Shown one piece after another: positions 9,405 to 24,335 of a DNA stretch of 64,000 nucleotides; within the stretch, counting starts at the first letter, position 1; every line of letters begins with the position of its first letter. Origin of the DNA: an uncultured Streptomyces sp. (GTDB lineage: Bacteria; Actinomycetota; Actinomycetes; Streptomycetales; Streptomycetaceae). A program made the position numbers and the translations under genes. The notes under the pieces are model-generated. The model did no database searches. It was given only the letters and a program-made list of their open reading frames with translations, and was not told the origin of the DNA. The stretch spans positions 186,001 to 250,000 of the forward strand of contig NZ_CANLBS010000003.1 of assembly GCF_947488945.1 (NCBI RefSeq), given 5' to 3'.

Positions 9405-10535
9405 GTGAAGATCCGGGTGGAGCGCGATGTACTCGCGGAGGCGGTGGCCTGGGTGGCCCGCAGCCTCCCGGCCCGTCCGCCGGCGCCCGTTCTCGCGGGC
9501 CTTCTGCTGAAGGCCGAGGACGGAGCTCTCAGCTTCTCCAGCTTCGACTACGAGGTCTCGGCCAAGGTCTCGGTGGAGGCCGAGACGGAGGAGGAGGGCA
9601 CGGTGCTCGTCTCCGGCCGCCTGCTCGCCGACATCTGCCGCGCCCTCCCCAACCGGCCGGTGGAGATCTCCACCGACGGTGTGCGGGCCACCGTGGTCTG
9701 CGGCTCGTCGCGGTTCACCCTCCACACACTGCCTGTGGAGGAGTACCCGGCTCTGCCGCAGATGCCGACCGCCACCGGCACCGTGCCCGGTGAGGTCTTC
9801 GCCTCGGCCGCCGCGCAGGTCGCCATCGCCGCGGGCCGCGACGACACGCTCCCGGTGCTCACCGGCGTCCGCATCGAGATCGAGGGCGACACCGTCACCC
9901 TGGCCTCGACCGACCGCTACCGCTTCGCGGTCCGTGAGTTCCTGTGGAAGCCGGAGAACCCGGACGCCTCCGCGGTCGCCCTGGTGCCCGCCAAGACGCT
10001 CCTGGACACCGCCAAGGCGCTGACCAACGGCGACACCGTCACGCTGGCGCTGTCGGGCGCCGGAGCCGGTGAGGGCCTGATCGGCTTCGAGGGCGCGGGC
10101 CGACGCACCACCACCCGTCTGCTCGAGGGCGATCTGCCGAAGTACCGGACGCTCTTCCCGACCGAGTTCAACTCGGTCGCGGTGATCGAGACCGCTCCGT
10201 TCGTCGAGGCCGTCAAGCGCGTGGCGCTGGTCGCCGAGCGCAACACTCCGGTGCGGCTCAGCTTCGAGCAGGGCGTGCTCATCCTGGAAGCCGGTTCGAG
10301 CGACGACGCACAGGCTGTGGAGAGGGTCGACGCCGTGCTGGAGGGCGACGACATCTCGATCGCCTTCAACCCGACGTTCCTGCTGGACGGTCTGAGCGCG
10401 ATCGACTCCCCGGTCGCCCAGCTCTCGTTCACCACGTCGACCAAGCCCGCGCTGCTCAGCGGCCGGCCGGCCGTCGACGCCGAGGCGGACGACGCGTACA
10501 AGTACCTGATCATGCCGGTCCGCCTCTCCGGCTGA
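9405..10535 (+). CDS. dnaN: DNA polymerase III beta subunit (sliding clamp)
   Basis: Ring-shaped processivity clamp that tethers polymerase to DNA. 376 residues; begins KIRVERDVLAEAVAWVARSLPARP and ends with the conserved KYLIMPVRLSG, which forms part of the ligand-binding pocket. The three-fold clamp architecture is evident from length and the repeated RF/RL segments (STDRYRFAVRE in the middle). GTG start with GGAGG upstream. The 187-bp gap to gnd contains short GC-rich inverted repeats (10557-10646) that may terminate transcription. Confidence 0.98.
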   Translation: MKIRVERDVLAEAVAWVARSLPARPPAPVLAGLLLKAEDGALSFSSFDYEVSAKVSVEAETEEEGTVLVSGRLLADICRALPNRPVEISTDGVRATVVCGSSRFTLHTLPVEEYPALPQMPTATGTVPGEVFASAAAQVAIAAGRDDTLPVLTGVRIEIEGDTVTLASTDRYRFAVREFLWKPENPDASAVALVPAKTLLDTAKALTNGDTVTLALSGAGAGEGLIGFEGAGRRTTTRLLEGDLPKYRTLFPTEFNSVAVIETAPFVEAVKRVALVAERNTPVRLSFEQGVLILEAGSSDDAQAVERVDAVLEGDDISIAFNPTFLLDGLSAIDSPVAQLSFTTSTKPALLSGRPAVDAEADDAYKYLIMPVRLSG

Positions 10536-10722
10536 TTCCGGCGCAGCGAGCCCCGGATGCGTCTGCTGCCCCGTGACGGGCGGGCAGGCGCATCGGGTGC
10601 TTCCGGGCCCCGCCCGCCTGTCGTGCCCGGCCCGCCCGGCGGGCACGCCGTGCCGGGCCACCCCGGCCGGGCGTAGGCTCGGACTCGGGTACGAATCGGC
10701 ACAACGCTTAAGGAATCTTCTG

Positions 10723-11601
10723 ATGGAGCTCGGTCTCGTCGGTCTCGGCAAGATGGGCGGCAACATGCGCGAGCGCATCCGCCGCGCAGGCCACACCGTC
10801 ATCGGATACGACCGCAACCCGGACGTCGCCGATGTCCACAGCCTGGAAGAGCTCGTGGGCAAGCTGAAGGGCCCGCGAGTCATCTGGGTGATGGTCCCGG
10901 CGGGCGCCGCGACCCAGTCCACCATCGACGAGCTCGCGGTCCTGCTCCAGCCCGGCGACATCGTCGTGGACGGCGGCAACAGCCGTTGGACGGACGACGA
11001 GAAGCACGCCGTCGAGCTGGGCATCAAGGGCATCGGCTTCGTCGACTGCGGCGTCTCCGGCGGTGTCTGGGGCCTGGAGAACGGCTACGCCCTGATGTAC
11101 GGCGGCACCCCCGAGGACGTCGCCAAGGTGCAGCCCGTCTTCGACGCCCTCAAGCCCGAGGGTGAGTTCGGCTCGGTCCACGCGGGCAAGGTCGGCGCCG
11201 GCCACTTCGCGAAGATGGTCCACAACGGCATCGAGTACGCCATGATGCAGGCCTACGCCGAGGGCTGGGAGCTGCTGGAGAAGGTCGACTCCGTCACCGA
11301 CGTGCGCGAGGTCTTCCGCTCCTGGCAGGAGGGGACGGTCATCCGTTCCTGGCTGCTGGACCTCGCGGTCAACGCGCTCGACGACGACGAGCACCTGGAG
11401 AAGCTGCGCGGTTTCGCGGCGGACTCCGGCGAGGGCCGCTGGACCGTCGAGGCCGCGATCGACAACGCCGTGCCGCTGCCCGCGATCACCGCGTCGCTGT
11501 TCGCGCGGTTCGCCTCCCGTCAGGACGACTCGCCGCAGATGAAGATGATCGCCGCGCTGCGCAACCAGTTCGGCGGCCACGCGGTGGAGAACAAGAAGTA
11601 G
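10723..11601 (+). CDS. gnd: 6-phosphogluconate dehydrogenase, decarboxylating (short type)
   Basis: Oxidises and decarboxylates 6-phosphogluconate to ribulose 5-phosphate in the pentose phosphate pathway. 292 residues, the short form rather than the 470-residue enteric type. N-terminal nucleotide-binding fold [12 protein letters not shown] (about 4-15), VVDGGNSRW, the catalytic-site signature [14 protein letters not shown], then [18 protein letters not shown] with the catalytic lysine region. ATG 10723 was chosen over an open upstream frame because AAGGA lies just before it and the Rossmann fold starts at once. Its place between dnaN and recF is conserved in Streptomyces. Confidence 0.95.
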   Translation: MELGLVGLGKMGGNMRERIRRAGHTVIGYDRNPDVADVHSLEELVGKLKGPRVIWVMVPAGAATQSTIDELAVLLQPGDIVVDGGNSRWTDDEKHAVELGIKGIGFVDCGVSGGVWGLENGYALMYGGTPEDVAKVQPVFDALKPEGEFGSVHAGKVGAGHFAKMVHNGIEYAMMQAYAEGWELLEKVDSVTDVREVFRSWQEGTVIRSWLLDLAVNALDDDEHLEKLRGFAADSGEGRWTVEAAIDNAVPLPAITASLFARFASRQDDSPQMKMIAALRNQFGGHAVENKK

Positions 11602-11644
11602 TACCGCGGTACCAGGAACACCGGAGCACGAAGGGTCGGCGGCC

Positions 11645-12775
11645 ATGCACGTCACGCATCTCTCGCTGGCCGACTTCCGGAGCTACGCCCGGGTCGAGGT
11701 CCCTCTCGGTCCGGGCGTCACCGTGTTCGTGGGGGCCAACGGTCAGGGGAAGACCAACCTGGTCGAGGCGGTGGGCTATCTCGCCACCCTCGGCAGCCAC
11801 CGGGTCTCCTCGGACGCCCCGCTGGTGCGGATGGGGGCCGAGCGCGCCGTCGTGCGGGCGGCCGTCACCAACGGCGAGCGGTCCCAGCTGATCGAGCTGG
11901 AGCTGAACCCCGGCCGGGCCAACCGCGCCCGGATCAACAGATCGTCGCAGGTCAGACCGCGTGATGTGCTGGGCGTCGTGCGGTCGGTGCTGTTCGCGCC
12001 CGAGGACCTGGCGCTGGTGAAGGGCGATCCGGGCGAGCGGCGCCGCTTCCTGGACGAGCTGGTCACCGCCAGGTCGCCGCGGATGGGCGGGGTCCGGTCC
12101 GACTACGACCGGGTGCTGAAGCAGCGCAACACCCTGCTGAAGTCCGCCGCCATGGCACGCCGGCACGGCGGCCGCTCGATGGACATGTCCACCCTCGACG
12201 TCTGGGACCAGCACCTGGCCTCGGTGGCCGCGGAGGTGCTGGCACAGCGGCTGGACCTGATCGCCGTGCTGCAGCCGCTGACCGACAAGGCTTACGGCGA
12301 CGTGGCGCCCGGCGGTGGTCCGGTGACGCTGGAGTACCGCAGTTCGCTCGGCGAGGGCGTGCTGCCGGGGCGGAGCCGCGAGGAGCTGTACGCGCAGACG
12401 ACGGCGGCGCTCGCGGCGGCGCGGAAGCAGGAGATCGAGCGGGGCGTGACCCTGGTCGGCCCGCACCGCGACGACCTGCTGCTCGGCCTGCGCGGGATGC
12501 CCGCCAAGGGGTACGCGAGCCACGGCGAGTCCTGGTCGTACGCGCTGGCGCTGCGGCTGGCCTCGTACGAGCTGCTGCGCGCCGAGGGCAGTGAGCCCGT
12601 GCTGGTGCTGGACGACGTGTTCGCGGAGCTGGACGCGCGGCGTCGGGAGCGGCTGGCGGAACTGGTGGCTCCGGCCGAGCAGGTGCTGGTGACGGCGGCC
12701 GTGGACGACGATGTGCCCGAGGTGCTGAAGGGTGCCCGGTATGCGGTCGCGGCCGGTGAGGTGGAGCGGCTGTGA
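11645..12775 (+). CDS. recF: DNA replication and repair protein RecF
   Basis: SMC-like ATPase that helps load RecA at single-strand gaps. 376 residues. N-terminal [10 protein letters not shown] then Walker [11 protein letters not shown] (30-39), the central [14 protein letters not shown] region, and the C-terminal signature/Walker B stretch [15 protein letters not shown]. The stop overlaps the next gene's GTG (GTGA), so dciA is translationally coupled. The dnaN-recF-dciA-gyrB order is standard for actinobacteria. Confidence 0.97.
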   Translation: MHVTHLSLADFRSYARVEVPLGPGVTVFVGANGQGKTNLVEAVGYLATLGSHRVSSDAPLVRMGAERAVVRAAVTNGERSQLIELELNPGRANRARINRSSQVRPRDVLGVVRSVLFAPEDLALVKGDPGERRRFLDELVTARSPRMGGVRSDYDRVLKQRNTLLKSAAMARRHGGRSMDMSTLDVWDQHLASVAAEVLAQRLDLIAVLQPLTDKAYGDVAPGGGPVTLEYRSSLGEGVLPGRSREELYAQTTAALAAARKQEIERGVTLVGPHRDDLLLGLRGMPAKGYASHGESWSYALALRLASYELLRAEGSEPVLVLDDVFAELDARRRERLAELVAPAEQVLVTAAVDDDVPEVLKGARYAVAAGEVERL

Positions 12776-13359
12776 GCGCGGCGGGCGACCGCCCCGCGCG
12801 GGCCGGCGGGCCCGAGGACAAGGGTGGGCCCGCAGTACCGCCGCCCGCCCCCGAGGTCTCCGGCGTCGACCTGGCCCGGGTGGCCTTGCGCGCGGCGAAG
12901 GAACAGGCCAAAGCGCGCGGTGCCGCCGCCCAGCAGCGCAAACAGGCCAGGCGCGGAGGCGGTCTGCGCTCCGGTGCGCGGTCGGACGGCCGGGACCCGC
13001 AGCCCCTGGGGACCGCGATCAACCGGCTGATCACCGAGCGCGGCTGGGAGACGCCGGCAGCGGTCGGCGGGGTCATGGGCCGCTGGCCGCAGATCGTCGG
13101 CGAGGACCTGGCGAACCACTGTGCCCCGGTCCGCTACGACGAGGACCCCGAGGCGCGGGTGCTGACGGTGCAGTGCGACTCGACGGCCTGGGCGACCCAA
13201 CTCCGGTTGTTGGCACCACAGTTGGTGGCCCGCCTCAACGCCGACCTGGGGTCGGGCACCGTCCGGTTCCTCAAGGTGCTCGGCCCAGGGGGTCCGGAGC
13301 GCCGTTACGGGCCGTTGCGGGCGCCCGGCAGCACCGGCCCCGGCGACACCTACGGCTGA
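12772..13359 (+). CDS. dciA: DciA-like replicative-helicase loader (DUF721)
   Basis: 195-residue member of the DUF721/DciA family, which recruits DnaB helicase in bacteria lacking DnaC/DnaI loaders. A basic, disordered N-terminal half (Ala/Arg/Gln-rich to about residue 75) precedes the DUF721 domain ([35 protein letters not shown], then [26 protein letters not shown]). The Trp residues and the NH-C segment typical of the family are present. GTG start overlaps the recF stop. The helicase-loading role is by family inference. Confidence 0.88.
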   Translation: MSAAGDRPARAGGPEDKGGPAVPPPAPEVSGVDLARVALRAAKEQAKARGAAAQQRKQARRGGGLRSGARSDGRDPQPLGTAINRLITERGWETPAAVGGVMGRWPQIVGEDLANHCAPVRYDEDPEARVLTVQCDSTAWATQLRLLAPQLVARLNADLGSGTVRFLKVLGPGGPERRYGPLRAPGSTGPGDTYG

Positions 13360-16178
<2,819 letters not shown>

Positions 16179-16224
16179 GTCGGCCGTACAAGCAAGCCGC
16201 AGCGTGAAAGGACTTTGACCAGCA

Positions 16225-18858
<2,634 letters not shown>

Positions 18859-18861
18859 AGC

Positions 18862-19518
18862 GTGAGTGGAGCCACGGGCGCCGGTTCGGCCGCTTCCGGA
18901 GCAGGAGCGAACGGTGCCCGTGGCCCTGCCACGGACTCCCAAGGGGGCACAGTGACGGACACCCGGGGCCCTCAGCCCCAGTACGAGGGATACGCGACCG
19001 GGCCGTTGCCCGGGGAGCGTGAGCCCGCCGCGGGGCCGGCGGGCCCGTACCACCCGCCGCAGGCCTACCCCGCTCCGGCGGGGGGCCGCGAGGCGGCGGG
19101 GACCCAGGCGGTGCGCAGACCGCGCACCGGTGCGCGGACGACCCCGCGCACGCGCAAGGCACGGCTGCGGGTGGCGAAGGCCGACCCGTGGTCGGTGATG
19201 AAGGTGAGCTTCCTGCTCTCCATCGCGCTGGGCATCTGCACGGTGGTGGCCGCCGCCCTGCTGTGGATGGTGATGGACGCGATGGGCGTCTTCTCCACCG
19301 TGGGCGGCACGATCAGCGAGGCCACGGGTTCCAACGAGAGCAACGGGTTCGATCTCCAGTCGTTCCTGTCGCTTCCGCGGGTCCTCGTCTTCACCTCGGT
19401 CATCGCTGTGATCGACGTGGTCCTGGCCACCGCGCTGGCCACGCTCGGCGCCTTCATCTACAACCTGTCCGCCGGTTTCGTGGGCGGCGTCGAGCTCACG
19501 CTCGCCGAGGACGAGTAG
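18862..19518 (+). CDS. DUF3566 two-helix membrane protein
   Basis: 218-residue protein encoded immediately after gyrA, as in most actinobacteria. The first 95 residues are disordered (Gly/Ala/Pro/Arg-rich). The DUF3566 part follows: LRVAKADPWSVMKVSFLLSIALGI (first membrane helix about 114-137), an extracytoplasmic loop with SEATGSNESNG, then a second helix (about 174-200) and a conserved FIYNLSAGFVGGVELTLAEDE end. Function is unknown; linkage to gyrase is conserved but unexplained. GTG start directly after the gyrA stop implies co-transcription. Confidence 0.9.
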   Translation: MSGATGAGSAASGAGANGARGPATDSQGGTVTDTRGPQPQYEGYATGPLPGEREPAAGPAGPYHPPQAYPAPAGGREAAGTQAVRRPRTGARTTPRTRKARLRVAKADPWSVMKVSFLLSIALGICTVVAAALLWMVMDAMGVFSTVGGTISEATGSNESNGFDLQSFLSLPRVLVFTSVIAVIDVVLATALATLGAFIYNLSAGFVGGVELTLAEDE

Positions 19519-19535
19519 GTCCGCGGGTATCGATT

Positions 19536-19564
19536 TTGGGACTGGCCCCGACGTGCGCTAATCT
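19536..19564 (+). promoter_or_regulatory. tRNA-Ile promoter
   Basis: TTGGGA (19536-19541), 17-base spacer, TAATCT (19559-19564), 25 bases upstream of the tRNA 5' end. The same TAATCT occurs before tRNA-Leu (41359-41364). Confidence 0.65.
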
Positions 19565-19589
19565 TCAGAAGTCAGCGCAGCAGCGCGGC

Positions 19590-19666
19590 GGGGCTATAGC
19601 TCAGTTGGTTAGAGCGCATCCCTGATAAGGATGAGGCCACAGGTTCAAATCCTGTTAGCCCCACCA
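19590..19666 (+). tRNA. ileT: tRNA-Ile (GAT)
   Basis: Cloverleaf: acceptor GGGGCTA/TAGCCCC, D-loop AGCTCAGTTGGTTAGAGC, anticodon stem-loop CATCC-CTGATAA-GGATG with anticodon GAT, T-arm GGTTCAAATCC. The discriminator A and 3' CCA are encoded. Solitary, not in an rRNA spacer. Confidence 0.97.
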
Positions 19667-19683
19667 AGGCGTAACGCCTGATC

Positions 19684-19720
19684 AGAAGGCCGGAAGATCC
19701 TCAGGATCTTCCGGCCTTCT
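19684..19720 (+). terminator. Strong hairpin terminator after tRNA-Ile
   Basis: Perfect 18-bp inverted repeat with a single-base loop (arms 19684-19701 and 19703-19720), lacking a T-run; 17 bases after the tRNA. Confidence 0.85.
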
Positions 19721-20307
19721 GCGTTTGATGATCTTGGCACCCCGCTACTGCCCCGCACCTTCCTGCCGGGCGGACTTCCTGGCCGCCGGCACAGCCGTAC
19801 GCCTCGGGGCGTGGCCGGATTCGTGTGACTGCACTCAGCGCCCCCGGTGATGCCGCGCCGTCAAAAGTGCGGCCCGAGGCGGCTTGCTGGCCGCAGGATG
19901 GATTCGTCGGGGGACCTTCCGTGCCCGACCTCGGCGAGTGACACCGCCAGGCGCGACTGCGCAGGTCGGTCCCGGAGTGGCAGGGGGTCCCACGCCCTGC
20001 TGCCGGGTCGTCCAGGGCTGCGGGTCACTGCGTCGTCGCCCGTCGGGCGTACGAGCGCTCCTGTGGCGTCCTGGGGACGGAGGCGGGCTCGTGGGGCACC
20101 GGTTCCGCGCGTCGTCGGGCGGGGTGTCGGATGGTTGCCGGTGCCCGCCGGGGTGCCGCGTCCGGCTGCCGGTGGGGCGCCGCAGAGGCCCGGAGGGGCT
20201 TGTGGACTTCCGTCCGGTGGCCGGGTCCGCCGACGGCCGGGCGCACGGAAAACCCCCGGCCGGTGGGTACCGGGCCGGGGGGCCTGTGGGGCGGGGCTGC
20301 GCGGGTG
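19721..20307. other. Non-coding stretch after tRNA-Ile
   Basis: About 590 bp with no supportable gene. Open frames here are Gly/Arg-rich and lack recognisable domains or good ribosome sites. I see no repeats or RNA structures of note. Confidence 0.4.
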
Positions 20308-20670
20308 TCAGGGCGGGGGGAGGGGCGAGTCGCCTTCCGTGGCCGCGTGACCGGAGCGTGCGGTCCCGGAGGTCCCGGTCGCGTTCGCGGTCTCGGCGGG
20401 CAGGTGGCGGGTCGCGGGTGAGGAGCCGTGGGCCTCGGCCCGGATGCGCTGCTTCATCGTGGGTGGCAGCGCCCTGTCACGCGGAAGGGTCCATCGCACC
20501 GACGGGGTGGTCGCGGTTGCCGCGGTCGCACCCGTGTGCTCATGGGTCGTGTGCGTGGGCTGCTGCTCCGTGGCCGTGGCGTTCGCCTGGGCGAGGCCCA
20601 GGGAGGCGAGGAGGGCGAAGAAGGCGGTGATGAAGGCGGTCCAGATGCTCTTGGCCTTGAAGGCGCTCAT
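20308..20670 (-). CDS. Small exported or membrane-anchored hypothetical protein
   Basis: 120 residues. The N-terminus MSAFKAKSIWTAFITAFFALLASLGLAQANA looks like a signal peptide or anchor (positive n-region, hydrophobic 9-27, then AQANA cleavage-like site). The rest is Thr/Ala/His-rich and probably disordered. The ATG has GAGGGG close upstream. No family recognised. It could be a real small secreted protein; the coding call rests on the clean signal sequence and ribosome site. Confidence 0.55.
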   Translation of the reverse strand: MSAFKAKSIWTAFITAFFALLASLGLAQANATATEQQPTHTTHEHTGATAATATTPSVRWTLPRDRALPPTMKQRIRAEAHGSSPATRHLPAETANATGTSGTARSGHAATEGDSPLPPP

Positions 20671-20963
20671 GGCCCCTCACTTTCAGGTGGTCCGGTTTGC
20701 TTACCTTTCTGATGATGTGGATCCGGCACCCGATTTCGCGGACCGACGCCCCCGGTGCGCCGATCTTCAGATGAACACCACTCGTATGGTTCAACCGGCT
20801 CGCTCGCGGTGCCGGGACGTGCTCCGAGGGGGGTGGAACGGCCTTCACGGGGTACCGGAGAACCCGTGCGCGCAGGGGCCGCACAGGTCACTGAACGGTC
20901 TCGGCCGGTGTGTATAGTCGGTCGGCAGTAGTCCCCTACGTCAAGGAAAGACGAGGTCTCGCG
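20671..20963. promoter_or_regulatory. Divergent spacer with -10 for the DLW-39 gene
   Basis: Non-coding. TATAGT at 20913-20918 is a likely -10 for the rightward small gene; a -35 (TGAACG or GTCACT) is less clear. Nothing else recognised. Confidence 0.4.
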
Positions 20964-21098
20964 GTGAAGAAGCTTCTCCTGGTCGCACTGGCCGCCATCG
21001 GCGGGCTCCTCGTGTACCGCCAGATCCAGGCGGATCGCGCCGAGCAGGATCTGTGGACGGAGGCGACCGACTCCGTGCCCGCAGGTTCGGGTGTGTGA
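20964..21098 (+). CDS. DLW-39 family small protein
   Basis: 44-residue protein: N-terminal hydrophobic stretch KKLLLVALAAIGGLLVYRQ (membrane anchor), then the family tag QDLWTEATD, ending in SVPAGSGV. DLW-39 proteins are small conserved actinobacterial proteins of unknown function. GTG start at 20964 with GAGG seven bases upstream; the frame is open further up but conservation begins here. Monocistronic, followed by a clean terminator. Confidence 0.85.
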   Translation: MKKLLLVALAAIGGLLVYRQIQADRAEQDLWTEATDSVPAGSGV

Positions 21099-21118
21099 GA
21101 CGACGCAGTCTGTTAAGG

Positions 21119-21147
21119 AGCCCCGGCCGCCGAGAGCGGCCGGGGCT
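21119..21147 (+). terminator. Terminator after DLW-39 gene
   Basis: 12-bp perfect stem AGCCCCGGCCGC / GCGGCCGGGGCT, loop CGAGA, followed by CTTTG; 20 bases past the stop. Confidence 0.88.
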
Positions 21148-21519
21148 CTTTGCTGTCCGGTCCCGGCGCACCGCTCCCGCGGTCCCGGGTCGCACCGCGC
21201 CCGCACGGCCGGTGCCCTGCCCGCACGTCTCTCGGGCGGGGCGGGGCGCCTTGGGCCGTACCGTTACGAGACGTGGTGGCGCGTGACGGTGCGCACGCGC
21301 ATTCGCTGAAGTGAAGGGTTCGCCCCGGGTGCCGCCGACTTCGCCGCGGCTCCGCACGCGCGCGGGAGGACGTCGGCGGTGTTTCCCCCGGGGTCGCAGA
21401 CAGCGGCGGTGCGGGCGGGGCAGGATGGACGGCATCCGTGGGCCGGGGACGGTGCTCAGGGGCCCGGTGCGCCCGGTCACGTGGCCCCGGGCGCGGCCAG
21501 GACGACCGAGGGGACGTAC
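21148..21519. other. Non-coding stretch upstream of exported protein
   Basis: About 370 bp, GC-rich, no gene recognised; presumably carries the promoter of the next gene, which I could not identify. Confidence 0.4.
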
Positions 21520-22890
21520 GTGAACAGGCAGAGCGGCAGGGGCCGTCCGGTGACCGCCGCGGTGTGCGCGGTCGCGGCGTGGGGCGCGCTGGCGGCGCTG
21601 CCCGGTCAGGCGTGGGCCGCGGCGGACCCCTCCGGGTACGTCTTCGCCCCGGACGCGGTCACCGTCACCGGGGAGGAAGCCAACGCCGACGCCGCCTTCC
21701 TGACGGCGGACAAGGTCTACCGGAGCTCGATCGGTCCCGGCCAGAAGCTCTATTACCGGGTGACGCTCGACGCGGGCTCGGACGCCTACGTGTCGGCGGT
21801 CGCGGTGCCGAGGGACCCGGCGGGAAAAGTCGCGTACGGCGACGGGATCACCGTCAGCATCCGGGACGACAACGACGTCCGGTGCGGCTCGGAGTCGGCG
21901 AACTTCGGGGCGGGGGAGTTCGCCCGTCCGATCACCGCGTACGGCTTCCGGGAGAACGACCCGGACGGTTCCTCCTGCCAACGGGCCGGTACGTACGACG
22001 TGCTGGTGGAGCGGGACAGCAAGGAGACCTCCTCCCAGGAAATCTGGGACCTGGAGCTGCGGCACGCGGTGGAGCCGGCGCTCAAGAGCCCCGGCTCGAT
22101 GCCCACCGGCGCTCCCGAGGACTTCCCCTCCGAGTCGCCCGCGCCGCTGCCGACCTCCGCCCCGCGCGGGGAGCGGGCCGGCGGCAGCGGCTACTTCGAC
22201 GCGACCGGGCTGGAGACGGGCGAGTGGAAGGACAGCGTCGCGCCCGGCCGGACCCGCTTCTTCCGGGTGCCGGTGGACTGGGGACAGCAGCTCTGGGCGA
22301 CCGCCGAGATCAGCAACGACAACTCCTCCGACGCGTACGTGGGCAGCGCGCTCGTGCTCTCCGCGGACAATCCCGCACTCGGCCATGTGGACAGCGCCGC
22401 CCTCTCCTACTCCGGCCGTCCGGCCACCGCCGCACTGAGTCCGCTGCCGCCGGTCGACCACGCCAACCGCAACAGTTCGGCGACGCGGGTCTCGGCGATG
22501 CGGTACGCGGGCTGGTACTACCTGTCCGTGGGACTGAGCCCCGCGGTGGCCGAGGCGTACGGCGACGACCCGATCAGGATCACCCTGAAGGTGCGGGTGG
22601 AGAACGCGGCCGAGGAGTCCCCGTACCAGGGGGGCGCCGGGATCTTCGGGGTCGATGACGACGACCGGGAGATGGCGAGGAACGGACAGAGCGCGGCGGA
22701 CGCCGGGCGGGACGGCACCCTGATGATCGTCGGGGTGGCGGGGATCGGCGTCGGTACGGTGCTGGTGCTGGGGCTCGGCGCGTGGACGCTGCTGGCCCGC
22801 CGGGCGGCCGGCGCGGTCGCGGTGCCGGACCGGGGCCGGACGGAGCCCCGGTTGTCGGAGCCGTACGGGGGCCGGCCGCCGGGCCGGTGA
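21520..22890 (+). CDS. Exported, C-terminally membrane-anchored protein of unknown function
   Basis: 456 residues. N-terminal signal peptide (RPVTAAVCAVAAWGALAALPGQAWAA), then an extracytoplasmic part with two related stretches: GPGQKLYYRVTLDAGSDAYVSA (about 73-95) and APGRTRFFRVPVDWGQQLWATA (about 244-265). These resemble the beta-sandwich entry strands of PPC-like domains. A Pro/Ser linker lies between them. Near the C-terminus there is one membrane helix (LMIVGVAGIGVGTVLVLGLGAW) and a basic cytoplasmic tail. GTG 21520 was chosen because GAGGGG is six bases upstream and the signal peptide follows. It is convergent with the Ser/Thr kinase gene. No catalytic motif seen; it may be a cell-surface sensor or scaffold. 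Confidence 0.82.
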   Translation: MNRQSGRGRPVTAAVCAVAAWGALAALPGQAWAAADPSGYVFAPDAVTVTGEEANADAAFLTADKVYRSSIGPGQKLYYRVTLDAGSDAYVSAVAVPRDPAGKVAYGDGITVSIRDDNDVRCGSESANFGAGEFARPITAYGFRENDPDGSSCQRAGTYDVLVERDSKETSSQEIWDLELRHAVEPALKSPGSMPTGAPEDFPSESPAPLPTSAPRGERAGGSGYFDATGLETGEWKDSVAPGRTRFFRVPVDWGQQLWATAEISNDNSSDAYVGSALVLSADNPALGHVDSAALSYSGRPATAALSPLPPVDHANRNSSATRVSAMRYAGWYYLSVGLSPAVAEAYGDDPIRITLKVRVENAAEESPYQGGAGIFGVDDDDREMARNGQSAADAGRDGTLMIVGVAGIGVGTVLVLGLGAWTLLARRAAGAVAVPDRGRTEPRLSEPYGGRPPGR

Positions 22891-22949
22891 GGCGCGGCGG
22901 CGGGGTGTCGGTCGGCGGGTCGGTCGGCGGCGCCCCGGCCGCCCGCGGG

Positions 22950-24230
22950 TCAGGCGGTGAGCAGGGCCCAGATGCCGATCGCGAAGCAGACCAGCGCGAT
23001 GATGAGGACCGGGACCGCCACCTTCGGGGGCGGTCCCGGCCGCCTTTCCCGGCCGGCCGGGGAGGGGGCGGCGGAGTGCGCGGGCGGTGCGGTGTACGGC
23101 TGCGGGGCGGGTCCGGGAGCGGCCGTGTATCCGCGGGTCGGCGACGGCTCGTGGCGGACCGCGTCGGTCGGCGCCTCCGGCGGGGCCGCGGGCGCGGGAT
23201 ACGCCGGGGCGGCCGGCGGGGGGAGGTGGAAGCTGCCGGTCTCCGACATCCGTACCGGCGGCCTGTCCGCGGCCCGGACCCGACCTGTGGGGAGCTGCTG
23301 GAACGGGGGAGCGGCGGGGCCGGCGTGGGGCACCCGCTCCGCCGCGGTGGCCACCGGGCCGTCCGGGCCGAAGCCGGGCGGCAGCGGTCCGATCTGGTCG
23401 AAGACCTCCACCGGCTCCTCGTCCGGGCCCGGTTCGGGCAGCAGGTCGACGGCCGTCGCGAGCGCCTTGCGGGCGCCGGTCGCCGTACGGAAGCGGGCCT
23501 GCGGGTCGGGCTGCAGCAGCCCGGCCAGCACCTGCCAGAGCGGCTCCGGGACGCCCTGCGGGGCTCCGGGGGTGCCGTGCGCGGCGAAGTGCTCCACCAG
23601 CGCGCGGGAGTCGGGCTTCCTGCCCTCCAGGAGGTACAGGGCGACGAGTCCCACCGCGAAGAGGTCGGCGGGGAAGTCGGGCTCCGCGCCCATCATCTGC
23701 TCGGGTGCGAAGTAACCGGGCGTGCCCACCACGTAGTTGGTCTCGGTGAGCCGCGGCTCGCCCTTGCGCATGGAGATGCCGAAGTCGGAGAGGCGCAGGT
23801 GCGGGCGGCCCGTACCGGTGGCCTCCAGAAGGATGTTGGCCGGTTTGATGTCCCGGTGGACGACACCCTCGGCGTGGACCGTCGAGAGGCCGGAGAGCAG
23901 CTGGTCCAGCAGCAGGCAGACGAAGCGCGGCGGCAACGGCCCGTAGTCGCCGATGACATGGGCCAGCGAGCCGCCGCTGACCAGGTCCATGGTGAACAGG
24001 ACCTTGTCGTCGTCGGCGGCCCAACTGGCGGGCGCCAGCACATGGGGATGCTCGATGCGCAGCGCCTGTTCGCGCACGAAACGCAACAGCGTGTGCGCGT
24101 CGCTCTGTTGCAGCACCTTGGCCGCCACGTACCTGCGGCGGCGGTGGTCCCAGGCCCGCCAGACGGCGCCGACCCCACCCCGTCCGATCGGATCGATCAG
24201 CTCGTACCTACCGGCGAAGACCTCACCCAT
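22950..24230 (-). CDS. Membrane-anchored Ser/Thr protein kinase
   Basis: 426-residue Hanks-type kinase. Kinase domain about 7-265: P-loop IGRGGVGAVW, catalytic lysine in AAKVL, catalytic loop VHRDIKPANIL, SDFGIS in place of DFG start, and activation loop ending GTPGYFAPEQ. A Pro-rich linker (about 270-400) leads to one C-terminal membrane helix (VAVPVLIIALVCFAIGIWALL) that ends the protein, so there is no extracellular sensor domain. ATG start. The neighbouring HTH gene lies 105 bp upstream on the same strand and may be co-regulated. Confidence 0.93.
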   Translation of the reverse strand: MGEVFAGRYELIDPIGRGGVGAVWRAWDHRRRRYVAAKVLQQSDAHTLLRFVREQALRIEHPHVLAPASWAADDDKVLFTMDLVSGGSLAHVIGDYGPLPPRFVCLLLDQLLSGLSTVHAEGVVHRDIKPANILLEATGTGRPHLRLSDFGISMRKGEPRLTETNYVVGTPGYFAPEQMMGAEPDFPADLFAVGLVALYLLEGRKPDSRALVEHFAAHGTPGAPQGVPEPLWQVLAGLLQPDPQARFRTATGARKALATAVDLLPEPGPDEEPVEVFDQIGPLPPGFGPDGPVATAAERVPHAGPAAPPFQQLPTGRVRAADRPPVRMSETGSFHLPPPAAPAYPAPAAPPEAPTDAVRHEPSPTRGYTAAPGPAPQPYTAPPAHSAAPSPAGRERRPGPPPKVAVPVLIIALVCFAIGIWALLTA

Positions 24231-24335
24231 TGCGCTGCGCCCGCTCCCGGTTCCGTGTCGGCCCTCTCCCGCCCCCGCGGGTACCGCCGGGTCCAGGGCC
24301 CTCTCGCGAGGCCCCGGTCCGTCGCCGGTCGGGAC

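Noticed and set aside
20941..24024. A 1027-codon open frame on the minus strand
   Set aside because: Crosses two well-supported genes (exported protein and kinase in another frame) and a terminator; shadow.
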